A DNA stretch of 14,841 nucleotides from GCA-2737125 sp044336815 (GTDB taxonomy: Bacteria > Actinomycetota > Actinomycetes > S36-B12): NCBI GenBank assembly GCA_044336815.1, contig JBIIOU010000037.1, positions 1 through 14,841 of the forward strand. Direction: 5' to 3'. Each line of letters begins with the position of its first letter. The stretch's first letter is position 1. This document shows positions 1 through 7,467 of this stretch, one piece after another. Below the pieces are notes generated by a model. It saw only the letters and a list, made by a program, of their open reading frames with translations, was not told the DNA's origin and made no database searches. The position numbers and the translations under genes are program-made.

Positions 1-2
1 TG

Positions 3-1241
3 ATGTCGATATCTTCTAAGGTATTGATGACTGATCATAAGTTTCAAAAACTCTTCATCGCTCGTACGATCAGCAATATCGGAAATGGGATTGCCCCGAT
101 TGCGCTGGCGTTCGGTATTTTGGATCTCGAGGGTGCAACTCCGACTTCATTGAGCTTGGTGCTTGCAGCGCAGGCATTGCCCATGGTGATAGTGCTTCCT
201 ATAGGTGGAGTAATCGCGGATCGCCTTGGCCGCGCGCGGGTAATAGCAGCAAGTGACATTGCTATCAGCCTTGTTGTTGCAGTGATGGCGGTGCTGTTTA
301 TAACCGGAACGGCCACGGTTCCTTTACTTGTAATCCTGTCGGCAATTTCTGGGGCGCTCAATGGATTGTGGTATCCGGCATACCCCGGCTTGGTACCCGA
401 TGTGGTCGACGATGAGCACTTACAACCAGCTAATGCCTATATCAGTGTGGCTAGCAATGCCGGCCTCATAGTCGGTAGTGCAGTCGGCGGGTTATTAGTC
501 GCCCTTGTTGGGTCTGGGTTTGCCATCATGGTCGATGCCGCCTCATTTTTAGTAGCCGGCTTCTTGGTTTTCACTTTCCGGCATTCTTCGAAACCCCATT
601 CATCAGGAGAGTCAATGATGAGTGACCTGACGCACGGGTGGCGATTATTCATCTCTTATAAATGGGTTGTCGCAGTGGTGCTGTCATTCAGCGTCGCGGT
701 AATGGTGATACGTGGCGTCGAAGAAGTCTTGGGCCCGGTACTTGCGAATGAGTCATATGGGGGTCCGGTCGGTTGGGCATTTGTGCTCGGGGCTATGTCA
801 GTTGGGCTACTTATCGGCGCGGTTGTGGCATCAAAGATTCACGCCTCGCGTCCGTTGCTATTTGGAATGATTATCTCGTTCGCATTTCCGATTTGGGTGT
901 TGACTTTGGCATTCACCGCACCGCTTTGGGTGGTCGCGATCGGCGCACTTATCTGGGGTGTTGCAATCGAGTTGTTCATGGTCCTTTGGTTCACCGCTCT
1001 GCAGACACATATTCCGCGTGAGGCGCTTTCCCGAGTAGCCGCCTATGACGCCATGGGCTCACTGATGTTCGGGCCGATTGGGCTAGCCCTCGCAGGCCCA
1101 CTTGTAGCTTTCGTCGGGCTAAAGACCAGTTTCTTAATTGCGGCGGCCGTGATGGTACTGGCTCTCTTAGGAGGCTTGCTCTCCAAATCCCTTCGCGACC
1201 TGCGAGCGGAGCCACGTAACACGGACACAATGTCGGGGTGA
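3..1241 (+). CDS. MFS transporter, probable drug or metabolite exporter
   Basis: A 412-residue, very hydrophobic protein with about twelve membrane segments, so an inner-membrane major facilitator superfamily carrier. The loop between segments 2 and 3 carries the MFS motif A signature (GGVIADRLGRARV, residues 68-80). The overall look, with long hydrophobic stretches and a central loop near residues 195-210, fits the MFS_3/EntS-like drug or siderophore exporter group, but the substrate cannot be read from sequence. The window opens with TGATG, so an upstream gene may end in TGA at 1-3 and be translationally coupled to the ATG at 3. A second in-frame ATG at 27, preceded by AAGG at 18-21, gives an eight-residue shorter protein starting MTDHKFQKLF and may be the true start. 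It ends 64 bases before fba and is probably not part of that transcription unit. Confidence 0.85.
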   Translation: MSISSKVLMTDHKFQKLFIARTISNIGNGIAPIALAFGILDLEGATPTSLSLVLAAQALPMVIVLPIGGVIADRLGRARVIAASDIAISLVVAVMAVLFITGTATVPLLVILSAISGALNGLWYPAYPGLVPDVVDDEHLQPANAYISVASNAGLIVGSAVGGLLVALVGSGFAIMVDAASFLVAGFLVFTFRHSSKPHSSGESMMSDLTHGWRLFISYKWVVAVVLSFSVAVMVIRGVEEVLGPVLANESYGGPVGWAFVLGAMSVGLLIGAVVASKIHASRPLLFGMIISFAFPIWVLTLAFTAPLWVVAIGALIWGVAIELFMVLWFTALQTHIPREALSRVAAYDAMGSLMFGPIGLALAGPLVAFVGLKTSFLIAAAVMVLALLGGLLSKSLRDLRAEPRNTDTMSG

Positions 1242-1305
1242 AAGGATGACAGCATTCACCGCCCATAACGGATAAATATGCCGTGACCAATCAGCAGGAG
1301 TAACG

Positions 1306-2328
1306 ATGCCCATCGCATCCCCCGAGGTATACGCCCAGATGCTCGACCGAGCGAAAGCTGGTCAATTCGCGTACCCGGCGATCAACTGCACATCGTCGCA
1401 GACCATTGTCGCGGCTATTCGTGGCTTCGCTGAAGCTGAGAGTGATGGCATCGTTCAGGTTTCTTGGGGTGGCGCAGAGTTCGCCTCAGGTCAAGCCTTA
1501 AAAGACATGGTGGCTGGCGCTACGGCTCTTGCGGAGTTCGCCCACTCCATCGCCAAGCACTACAGCGTAAATATCGTCCTGCATACCGACCACTGCCCCA
1601 AAGACAAACTAGCCGGCTTTATGGAGCCGCTGCTAAAGATTTCACAGGAGCGAGTTGCAAAAGGCTTGGAGCCGCTATTCCAGTCGCATATGTGGGATGG
1701 CTCGGCGGTGCCGCTAAAAGAGAACATGGAAATTTCAAAGCGCATGTTGGAAGAGTCGGTCAAGGCACGCACAATCTTGGAAATTGAGATTGGAGTTGTC
1801 GGTGGCGAGGAAGACGGCATCGAGGCAACCCATGATGCGAAGTTGTTCTCGTCCATTGAAGATGGCATCGCAACTGCGGAGGCCCTAGGTCTTGGTGAGC
1901 GTGGTCGCTATCTGGTCGCAGCGACATTCGGTAATGTGCATGGGGTCTACAAGCCCGGCAATGTGAAGTTGACTCCGTCAATCCTAAAAGATATCCAGGA
2001 TGCTGTTGGGGCGAAGTACGGCAAGGATAAGCCATTTGATCTAGTATTCCACGGTGGCTCTGGTTCGCTATTAAGTGAAATTCGCGAAGCACTGGACTAT
2101 GGCGTGGTCAAGATGAACATCGACACTGACACTCAGTACGCGTTTACTCGACCAATCGCCGATCACATGTTTAAGAACTACGACGGTGTGCTAAAAGTTG
2201 ATGGCGAGGTCGGGATAAAGAAAATCTATGACCCACGCGCGTATGGCAAGGTGGCTGAAGCCGGAATGGCAGCTCGGGTAACGCGCGGTTGTGAAGATTT
2301 GCGCTCAAGCGGAACAAGAATGCGCTAA
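1306..2328 (+). CDS. fba: Class II fructose-bisphosphate aldolase
   Basis: Zinc-dependent cytosolic aldolase that splits fructose 1,6-bisphosphate into glyceraldehyde 3-phosphate and dihydroxyacetone phosphate in glycolysis, and runs in reverse in gluconeogenesis. At 340 residues it matches the usual class IIA length. The expected metal site is visible: HTDHCPKD at 93-100 (catalytic Asp95, zinc ligand His96), the acidic GGEEDG motif at 166-171, His212 in GNVHGVYKPG, and His249 in VFHGGSGS. MNIDTDTQYAF at 270-280 is the conserved phosphate-binding strand. The ATG at 1306 has a clear Shine-Dalgarno (AGGAG, 1296-1300). The 64-base gap upstream contains a weak AT-rich -10 candidate near 1273-1279 and could hold its own promoter. 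The next gene follows after 40 bases. In actinobacteria fba commonly sits near a DUF3151 gene and purA (recalled), as here. Confidence 0.97.
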   Translation: MPIASPEVYAQMLDRAKAGQFAYPAINCTSSQTIVAAIRGFAEAESDGIVQVSWGGAEFASGQALKDMVAGATALAEFAHSIAKHYSVNIVLHTDHCPKDKLAGFMEPLLKISQERVAKGLEPLFQSHMWDGSAVPLKENMEISKRMLEESVKARTILEIEIGVVGGEEDGIEATHDAKLFSSIEDGIATAEALGLGERGRYLVAATFGNVHGVYKPGNVKLTPSILKDIQDAVGAKYGKDKPFDLVFHGGSGSLLSEIREALDYGVVKMNIDTDTQYAFTRPIADHMFKNYDGVLKVDGEVGIKKIYDPRAYGKVAEAGMAARVTRGCEDLRSSGTRMR

Positions 2329-2368
2329 CCAGCGGTATTCATAAGTGACTGAAATTAGGAGTAATTAG

Positions 2369-2776
2369 ATGAGTGTTGGACACGACTTACTCGGGGGCCC
2401 ACCGCCAACCTTCCTCCCACTTGATGAGGGAGCCTTGACATCGCTCGCTCAAGGATTAACCCCGGACGCCGTGGTGCGGGCGCACCCGACCAGTTCACTT
2501 GCTTGGGCGGTGCTAGGTGATCAGGCGTGGGCTGAAGGCAATGTTATTGAGTCGTACGCATTCGCCCGGGTTGGCTATCACCGGGGTTTGGATGCACTTC
2601 GACGCAATGGCTGGAAAGGCCATGGCCCGGTGCCCTGGAGCCATGAACCCAATCAAGGTTTCCTGCGCTGCCTTCGCGCCCTCGGCCGAGCTGCCGCTGC
2701 CATCAATGAATTAGACGAAGCCGATCGCATCAGCGCATTTTTGATTGATTGCGATCCAAATATCCCGGCCGCGTAG
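2369..2776 (+). CDS. DUF3151 family protein of unknown function
   Basis: A 135-residue soluble protein without signal peptide or membrane segment. I recognise it as DUF3151 from its small all-helical layout and conserved blocks: the DLLGGPPPTFLP start (residues 5-16), AHPTSSLAWAVLGDQAW (about 38-54), SYAFARVGYHRGLDALRRNG (about 62-81), and GFLRCLRALGRAAAAI near 96-111. The AWAVLGDQAW/ESYAFARVGYHRGLD pair resembles two tetratricopeptide-type helical hairpins, which hints at protein binding rather than catalysis; this is inference. The start ATG at 2369 is supported by AGGAG at 2357-2361. It is separated from the FAD oxidoreductase downstream by only three bases, so the two are probably co-translated. 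The family is, as far as I recall, confined to actinobacteria and linked to fba and purA by position. No function is assigned. Confidence 0.9.
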   Translation: MSVGHDLLGGPPPTFLPLDEGALTSLAQGLTPDAVVRAHPTSSLAWAVLGDQAWAEGNVIESYAFARVGYHRGLDALRRNGWKGHGPVPWSHEPNQGFLRCLRALGRAAAAINELDEADRISAFLIDCDPNIPAA

Positions 2777-2779
2777 TAC

Positions 2780-3784
2780 GTGGTCGTCGTTATTGGTGGC
2801 GGTATTAGCGGTGTTGCTTGTGCCGCTGCATTAAATGGGCACGGCATCCCGGTAGAGCTCTTTGACCGCGGTCACAAACTAGGTGGCCGGATGGCATCGC
2901 GCGTGATCCGCGACTCCGGTACCGACTACGACGGGCGAGTTGTTGATATCGGAGCCTCGTACTTTACGGCCAGTGATGAGAAGTTCTTAACTGTTGTGGA
3001 AGATTGGAAGGCGCGAGGCCTCGCGCGTGGCTGGACTGACGCATTTCATCTTGCGTCTCCGCAAGGCGTTTCCGGGGTGCGCGCAGGGCCTATGCGATAC
3101 GCGGCGGTGGGCGGCCTTCGGTCACTGATTGAGGATCTAGCGACGCGGTTGCCTAGCACCAAGATTTGGCACCATCACATAGTTGAGTCGGTATCAATTA
3201 CCGGTGATCAGTTATCGGTGGATGGCAGGTCCGCGGATGCGGTTGCCATTTGCATGCCCGACCCCCAAGCTCGTCAGTTCCTCGATACCGAAGTGCCCAA
3301 CCTTGAAGCGACATTCGAGGCAACTTCGGGTGTGGTTTGGGAGCCGACACTTTCAGTAACCGCGATTTTCCAATCGACTTGTTGGAATCCATTTGACGGA
3401 GCCTTCGTCAATGATGATGCGGTTTTGACTTGGATCGCCAATGACGGTAGCCGGCGCGGCGATGGTGCGCCGGTTTTGGTCGCGCATGTGAATCCCGTCC
3501 TTGCAGCAGGTCATCTGGCCGATCCAACCGCGGTCATACCGAGTGTTTTGGCGGCACTGCAAAGGATCCTCGCTCTGTCAGAGCAACCGATTTGGGTTGA
3601 TATCCAACGATGGACGTATGCGAGGCCGCTGATAGCGCGGGCCGATGAGTGCTACTTGGATGACGACATGAATATCGGTTTGGCTAGTGATGCCTGGGCA
3701 GGGGGCCCCAGAGTTGAGACCGCCTGGCTCTCAGGCACGGCTCTTGGTCAACGTCTGGCCGAGCGCCTCGCCGCCTTAGTCTGA
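2780..3784 (+). CDS. Renalase-like FAD/NAD(P)-dependent oxidoreductase
   Basis: A 334-residue soluble flavoprotein. The GTG start at 2780 places the Rossmann dinucleotide motif at the extreme N-terminus (VVVIGGGISGVACAAAL, GxGxxG at residues 6-11), followed by the second strand ending in Asp29 and the GGRMASR flavin-contact motif at 35-41. Near the C-terminus ASDAWAGGPRVETAWLSG (about 303-320) is the second FAD-binding block typical of amine-oxidase and renalase-like enzymes, where a GD usually stands in place of the SD seen here. RWTYARPL near 277-284 is also characteristic. The substrate is unknown: renalases oxidise abnormal dihydro forms of NAD(P)H, while related actinobacterial proteins are uncharacterised. 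It follows the DUF3151 gene after three bases with no Shine-Dalgarno of its own, suggesting coupling, and ends 20 bases before purA. Family is confident, reaction is not. Confidence 0.87.
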   Translation: MVVVIGGGISGVACAAALNGHGIPVELFDRGHKLGGRMASRVIRDSGTDYDGRVVDIGASYFTASDEKFLTVVEDWKARGLARGWTDAFHLASPQGVSGVRAGPMRYAAVGGLRSLIEDLATRLPSTKIWHHHIVESVSITGDQLSVDGRSADAVAICMPDPQARQFLDTEVPNLEATFEATSGVVWEPTLSVTAIFQSTCWNPFDGAFVNDDAVLTWIANDGSRRGDGAPVLVAHVNPVLAAGHLADPTAVIPSVLAALQRILALSEQPIWVDIQRWTYARPLIARADECYLDDDMNIGLASDAWAGGPRVETAWLSGTALGQRLAERLAALV

Positions 3785-3792
3785 TTCTCCGA

Positions 3793-3798
3793 TACTCT
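3793..3798 (+). promoter_or_regulatory. Candidate -10 element for leaderless purA transcript
   Basis: The hexamer TACTCT fits the TANNNT pattern of actinobacterial -10 elements and ends exactly six bases before the purA ATG. No Shine-Dalgarno lies between the preceding stop and the ATG. Together these suggest that transcription starts at or next to the ATG, giving a leaderless mRNA. No good -35 is present at the usual spacing. Confidence 0.45.
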
Positions 3799-3804
3799 GA
3801 ACCC

Positions 3805-5091
3805 ATGCCTGCCATAGTTCTTGTCGGTTCACAGTGGGGCGATGAGGGTAAAGGTAAGGCCACCGATCTACTCGGCAGCCGCGTTGACTATGTCGTCAGA
3901 TATCAAGGCGGCAATAATGCCGGCCATACCGTGGTCATTGGTGACCAGAAGTTTGCACTGCACCTGCTCCCAAGCGGCATCCTCACCCCGGACGTCGTTC
4001 CCGTAATTGGTAACGGCGTGGTGATCGACCCAGGGGTGTTACTCGGTGAGATGACCGCACTAAATGAGCGGGGTATCGATACCTCAAAGTTGGTGATAAG
4101 TGCAAACGCGCACTTGATCACTTCGTACCATGTCACTCTAGACAAAGTAACTGAGCGCTTCCTCGGTAACGCCAAGATCGGCACCACCGGCCGCGGTATC
4201 GGCCCTACCTATAGCGACAAAATTGCGCGCGTTGGTATTCGCGTTCAGGATCTATTTGATCCATCAATTCTGCGTCAAAAAGTTGAAGGCGCATTGGCAA
4301 ATAAAAACCAGACTCTGGTCAAGGTGTTCAACCGCCGTGCGCTGGACCCCGCGGTCATCACCGAAGAGTTACTCGCCTTCGCTGAAATATTGCGCCCATA
4401 TGTCGCCGACACGTCACTTTTACTCAATAGGGCACTTGACGCTGGCAAGGTGGTGCTGCTCGAAGGTGGCCAAGGCACTTTGCTGGATGTTGATCACGGC
4501 ACTTATCCGTTCGTAACATCAAGTAATGCGACCGCAGGCGGGGCGTGCACCGGTAGTGGCATCGGCCCAACTCGCATAACCGGCGTAATTGGCATCCTCA
4601 AGGCGTATGTCACCCGAGTTGGTTCTGGTCCGTTTCCGACTGAACTCCTTGACGAAGATGGTGAGCGCCTCCGCACCATCGGCGGTGAGCGCGGTGTGAC
4701 AACTGGGCGGCCGCGCAGATGCGGTTGGTTCGATGCGCCGATCGCGCGTTTCGCCACCCGAATTAATGGGTTAACCGACACTTTTTTGACCAAACTTGAT
4801 GTGCTAACCGGCTTTGAACAGATTCCAGTGTGTGTTGCCTATGACGTTGACGGCACACGTTACGAAGAGCTTCCGATGACCCAGACTGGGTTCCACCACG
4901 CGAAGCCGATCTACGAGAACATGCCGGGTTGGACAGAAGATATTTCAGGGGCCCGCGAAGTTAGTGATCTCCCGGTCAATGCCCGCAACTATGTGAAGTT
5001 CCTCGAAGAGATTTCTGGAACCAGAATTAGCGCCATCGGTGTTGGCCAAGATCGCGATGCCACCATCGCTATCAACGATTTGCTCGGGTAG
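3805..5091 (+). CDS. purA: Adenylosuccinate synthetase
   Basis: Cytosolic GTP-dependent enzyme that joins IMP and aspartate to make adenylosuccinate, the first committed step from IMP to AMP. PurB, encoded at 9861, then releases fumarate. The 428 residues match the family length. Seen in the sequence: the GTP/IMP loop QWGDEGKGK at 10-18 with catalytic Asp13, NNAGHTV with His41, the IMP-binding GTTGRGIGPTYSDK at 126-139, LEGGQGTLLDVDHGTYPFVT near 219-239, and a C-terminal GVGQDRDATI GTP-binding block. The 20-base gap upstream has no ribosome binding site but has a -10-like TACTCT placed for a leaderless start, so purA may be expressed separately from fba and its followers. The GNAT gene begins about 40 bases downstream. 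Confidence 0.98.
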   Translation: MPAIVLVGSQWGDEGKGKATDLLGSRVDYVVRYQGGNNAGHTVVIGDQKFALHLLPSGILTPDVVPVIGNGVVIDPGVLLGEMTALNERGIDTSKLVISANAHLITSYHVTLDKVTERFLGNAKIGTTGRGIGPTYSDKIARVGIRVQDLFDPSILRQKVEGALANKNQTLVKVFNRRALDPAVITEELLAFAEILRPYVADTSLLLNRALDAGKVVLLEGGQGTLLDVDHGTYPFVTSSNATAGGACTGSGIGPTRITGVIGILKAYVTRVGSGPFPTELLDEDGERLRTIGGERGVTTGRPRRCGWFDAPIARFATRINGLTDTFLTKLDVLTGFEQIPVCVAYDVDGTRYEELPMTQTGFHHAKPIYENMPGWTEDISGAREVSDLPVNARNYVKFLEEISGTRISAIGVGQDRDATIAINDLLG

Positions 5092-5131
5092 CGGACGCCA
5101 GCGAGCCTTGAAGAACTACGTGCAGTGGCCG

Positions 5132-5710
5132 ATGCCGGCTGACACGGTTTTGGCCGGTAGCAACGTCACCCTGACACTTGCTCAAGAAAGTGATGCGGCT
5201 GAATTATTCGCGGTGCTCAATCACGATTCAGTTTGGACCCATGTGCGTGGACGGCCAAATACGGCGGGTGAACTAGCAGCCACTTTGGTGGCGGCCAATG
5301 AAGTCGGCCGCTGGCCTTGGGTCGTCCGGCAAAGCGGTGCGGTGGTCGGCACCACCTCTTATCTGGAGGTGTCACCCGTTGATGCCAGACTCGAAATCGG
5401 CTTCACCCTTTACACCCCAGCGGTCTGGGGAACTGCGGTAAATCCAGAATGCAAGCTGCTGCTCATGACCTGGGCCTTTGAAGTTTCCGGCATGGGGCGG
5501 GTGCAACTTAAGACCGACAGCAGAAATGTTCGCAGCCAAAAGGCCATCGCCCGGCTCGGCGCCACCGAAGAAGGGGTACTTCGCCAGTATCAGCGCCGAC
5601 AGGATGACTCGGTGCGCGACACCGTCATGTTTTCGGTGGTTGCGGACGAGTGGCCGGCGGTCAAGGCTGGACTGTTGGAGAGGCTGGAAAACAGCAATGA
5701 GGCATCATGA
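5132..5710 (+). CDS. GNAT family N-acetyltransferase (RimJ/RimL-like)
   Basis: A roughly 192-residue acetyl-CoA-dependent acetyltransferase of the Acetyltransf_3 (RimJ/RimL) type, which usually modifies an alpha-amino group of a protein or small molecule; the substrate here is unknown. Landmarks are the substrate-side strand with LEIGFTLY, the acetyl-CoA loop region WGTAVNPECKLLLMTWAFE, and the C-terminal RNVRSQKAIARLGATEEGVL followed by RDTVMFSVVADEWPAVK, all in the normal family order. The reading frame stays open upstream into purA (to 5039), but homologous proteins begin close to the first strand, so I chose the ATG at 5132. A GTG at 5120 is an alternative, and neither has a good Shine-Dalgarno. 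The stop at 5708-5710 lies inside a small repeat-rich stretch preceding the VapBC relic. Confidence 0.88.
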   Translation: MPADTVLAGSNVTLTLAQESDAAELFAVLNHDSVWTHVRGRPNTAGELAATLVAANEVGRWPWVVRQSGAVVGTTSYLEVSPVDARLEIGFTLYTPAVWGTAVNPECKLLLMTWAFEVSGMGRVQLKTDSRNVRSQKAIARLGATEEGVLRQYQRRQDDSVRDTVMFSVVADEWPAVKAGLLERLENSNEAS

Positions 5711-5730
5711 TGTCTGCACACGTGATGTCT
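5708..5730 (+). repeat. Short direct repeat TGATGTCT, two copies plus a partial third
   Basis: TGATGTCT occurs at 5708-5715 and again at 5723-5730 with a 15-base period, and TGATGCC follows at 5731-5737. The same stretch contains the palindrome CATCATGATG (5703-5712) and an inverted pair GGCATCA (5701-5707) / TGATGCC (5731-5737). It lies just upstream of the antitoxin relic, so it may be the remains of an autoregulatory operator or a weak terminator for the acetyltransferase gene. There is no clean U-tract. Confidence 0.4.
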
Positions 5731-5744
5731 TGATGCCAAGAGGG

Positions 5745-5750
5745 TAGTTT
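5745..5750 (+). promoter_or_regulatory. Candidate -10 element of the antitoxin relic
   Basis: TAGTTT fits TANNNT and ends six bases before the ATG at 5757, with no Shine-Dalgarno between them. The spacing equals that seen at purA and the Ddn-like gene, so it may be a leaderless promoter that has outlived the gene it served. Confidence 0.35.
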
Positions 5751-5756
5751 TGGTTC

Positions 5757-5967
5757 ATGCGAACAACACTCACCTTGGACGATGATTTGGCCATGGCGCT
5801 CCAAGAGGAATCTCGTAACGGTCGTGGTGCGCACCTTTGACGCGGGAGTTCGGGAGGGAATCGACGTCACCAAAGCTCTAGATCTGGTGGCGGAGATGGA
5901 TGATGAGCACCTGCTTGCGGTCACGGCGCGGTTAACGGCGGCAGCGGCTCAAGATGATCATTCCTGA
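5757..5967 (+). pseudogene. Frameshifted ribbon-helix-helix (VapB-type) antitoxin remnant
   Basis: The ATG at 5757 opens a frame reading MRTTLTLDDDLAMALQEES, the classic DNA-binding beta strand and first helix of a ribbon-helix-helix VapB antitoxin, but it stops at 5838-5840 after 27 codons. The next frame (+1) stays open to 5967 and reads RTFDAGVREGIDV and then a Glu/Asp/Ala-rich helical tail, which is compatible with the second helix and toxin-binding part of such an antitoxin. A net single-base insertion or equivalent indel between roughly 5800 and 5835 would explain both halves. A PIN-like start codon follows at 5954, overlapping this tail by 14 bases as in working vapBC pairs. Seen: the two half frames. 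Inferred: that they were once one gene. A sequencing error is possible, but the toxin is also broken. The family differs from the intact antitoxin at 13659. Confidence 0.55.
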
Positions 5968-6025
5968 TGCGAACCTGCTGGTCCCTATCTCAGTGGGCGG
6001 GAACCTAGTAAATCCGCTCAAATAA
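5954..6025 (+). pseudogene. Truncated PIN-domain (VapC-type) toxin remnant
   Basis: The ATG at 5954 begins MIIPDANLLV, which matches the highly conserved first beta strand of VapC PIN toxins, including the first metal-binding Asp (residue 5). The frame then loses all resemblance to a PIN domain and stops at 6023-6025 after 23 codons. I see no PIN continuation in the other frames before the aminotransferase promoter. The remaining acidic residues needed for RNase activity are absent, so it cannot be active. Its position directly behind the broken antitoxin makes chance resemblance less likely, although ten residues are a small basis. Probably the 3' part was deleted. Confidence 0.5.
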
Positions 6026-6026
6026 G

Positions 6027-6055
6027 CGCCCCGAAATTTACTGAACATTCGGGCG
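6027..6055 (+). other. Inverted repeat overlapping the aminotransferase promoter
   Basis: CGCCCCGAA (6027-6035) and TTCGGGCG (6048-6055) can pair over eight base pairs with one bulged C, enclosing a 12-base loop. There is no T-run after it, so it is a poor intrinsic terminator. Because its loop contains the candidate -35 hexamer of the next gene, an operator role is possible. Confidence 0.4.
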
Positions 6056-6065
6056 GTTCTAAAGT
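6037..6065 (+). promoter_or_regulatory. Candidate sigma-70-type promoter for the aminotransferase-purD unit
   Basis: TTTACT at 6037-6042 and TAAAGT at 6060-6065 each match four of six consensus bases and are separated by 17 bases. Transcription would begin around 6072, giving a leader of about 45 bases with a good Shine-Dalgarno (AAAGGGAG, 6103-6110) in front of the ATG at 6117. Confidence 0.4.
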
Positions 6066-6116
6066 TAGGGTCATCAACTAATCCTTGAACAGTAGTGCCA
6101 ACAAAGGGAGCCACCC

Positions 6117-7463
6117 ATGTCGTTCACCGCCGACCCAGCCGAGGGCAAGCGCGTCTTTGATCTGGACCGAGCCCATGTCTTTCATTCTTGGAGTGCCCAA
6201 GGGGCCCTTAACCCGTTCACGCCGGCGGCGGCAGAGGGCTGCTATGTGTGGGATTACGAAGGTAACCGCTACTTGGATTTTTCATCCCAGTTGGTAAACG
6301 TCAACATCGGCCATCAGCACCCAAAGGTGGTCAAGGCGATTCAAGACCAAGCTGCGATCCTGTCAACAGTTGCTCCGCAGCACGCCAACGATAAACGCGG
6401 TGAGGCCGCAAAGTTGATCTCCGATCTTGCTCCCGCGGGGATGAACAAAGTCTTCTTCACTAATGGCGGCGCCGACGCGAATGAAAATGCCATTCGGATG
6501 GCTCGTATTCATACCCATAAGCACAAGGTGCTTTCCTTCTACCGCTCGTACCACGGCAACACCGGCGCCGCCATCGCCGCGACAGGTGATCAACGGCGTT
6601 GGCCAAATGAGTACTCCACCCAGCACGTGCATTTCTTCGGGCCGTATCTGTACCGGTCGGTCTTCTGGTCGAAGTCAGCTGAAGAAGAATCAACCCGCGC
6701 CTTGGAGCACCTCGAGCAGGTAATAATTTTTGAAGGCCCGGGCACAATCGGCTGCATTCTGATTGAGACTGTTGTTGGAACCGGTGGAATTTTGGTTCCG
6801 CCGCCCGGGTATCTCGCCGGCGTTCGCGCCCTCTGCGATAAATACGGCATCGTCCTAATTCTTGACGAGGTGATGGCTGGCTTCGCCCGAACCGGTAAGT
6901 GGTTTGCTTTTGATAACTTCGACGTCAAGCCCGATTTGATCGTCTTCGCCAAGGGTTCAAACTCCGGTTATGTGCCTGTTGGCGGGGTCGTAATCTCCGA
7001 TGAAATCGCGGCTACTTTCGACACGAAGGTTTTCCCAGGAGGCCTTACCTACTCTGGCCATCCACTGGCTGCGGCCTCGATCGTTGCCTCGATCACTGCA
7101 ATGAAAGAAGAAGGTATTGTCGAGAATGCGGCAGCCATCGGTGAAGATGTCATTGGCCCGGGGCTGCTCGAACTCCAAGAGCGCCACCCGGTAATCGGTG
7201 ATGTTCGAGGCCTCGGAGTGTTCTGGGCTATTGAATTGGTTTCCGATCGGAAGACAAAAGCGCCGTTGGCTGAGTACCCGGGCACCTCGCCGGCGATGGC
7301 TGAGATCGTTACCGAATGCCGTAAGCGCGGCTACCTGCCGTTCACGATGGTGAATCGGGTTCACGTAGTGCCGCCGTGCGTTATCACTCCTGAGCAAGCC
7401 AAGGAAGGCCTTGCCATTCTTGACGAAGTATTAACACTGACAGATAAGCATTACGTCGGCTGA
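6117..7463 (+). CDS. Class III aminotransferase (omega-amino acid / taurine-pyruvate type)
   Basis: A 448-residue PLP-dependent fold-type I aminotransferase of the class III family, which moves an amino group from an omega-amino acid, polyamine or taurine to a keto acid. Landmarks: VFHSWSAQ at 21-28, YVWDYEGNRYLDFSSQLVN at 43-61, the cofactor phosphate region TNGGADANENAIRMAR at 115-130, FYRSYHGNTGA at 141-151, the cofactor ring contact LDEVMAGFARTG at 249-260 with Asp250, and the Schiff-base Lys279 in FAKGSNSGYVPVGG. GGLTYSGHPLA follows. The substrate cannot be fixed from sequence. The FHSWSAQ start is, as I recall, shared with proteins named taurine-pyruvate or beta-alanine-pyruvate aminotransferase. 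A strong Shine-Dalgarno lies at 6103-6110. The purD start is four bases past its stop, so the two are probably one transcript, which hints at, but does not prove, a link to nitrogen or purine metabolism. Confidence 0.93.
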   Translation: MSFTADPAEGKRVFDLDRAHVFHSWSAQGALNPFTPAAAEGCYVWDYEGNRYLDFSSQLVNVNIGHQHPKVVKAIQDQAAILSTVAPQHANDKRGEAAKLISDLAPAGMNKVFFTNGGADANENAIRMARIHTHKHKVLSFYRSYHGNTGAAIAATGDQRRWPNEYSTQHVHFFGPYLYRSVFWSKSAEEESTRALEHLEQVIIFEGPGTIGCILIETVVGTGGILVPPPGYLAGVRALCDKYGIVLILDEVMAGFARTGKWFAFDNFDVKPDLIVFAKGSNSGYVPVGGVVISDEIAATFDTKVFPGGLTYSGHPLAAASIVASITAMKEEGIVENAAAIGEDVIGPGLLELQERHPVIGDVRGLGVFWAIELVSDRKTKAPLAEYPGTSPAMAEIVTECRKRGYLPFTMVNRVHVVPPCVITPEQAKEGLAILDEVLTLTDKHYVG

Positions 7464-7467
7464 TTGC

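Noticed and set aside
5039..5131. Longer N-terminus of the GNAT acetyltransferase starting inside purA
   Set aside because: The extra residues overlap the conserved end of PurA in another frame and do not resemble an acetyltransferase start; the ATG at 5132 fits the family better.
5782..5967. Independent 61-residue protein starting at the ATG at 5782
   Set aside because: Its first 16 or so residues (MIWPWRSKRN...) are the out-of-frame reading of the antitoxin strand and helix; the later part makes more sense as the shifted half of the relic.
6957..7397. 146-codon open frame on the minus strand
   Set aside because: It lies wholly inside the aminotransferase gene, antisense, with no family resemblance, and that region of the + strand encodes conserved aminotransferase sequence.
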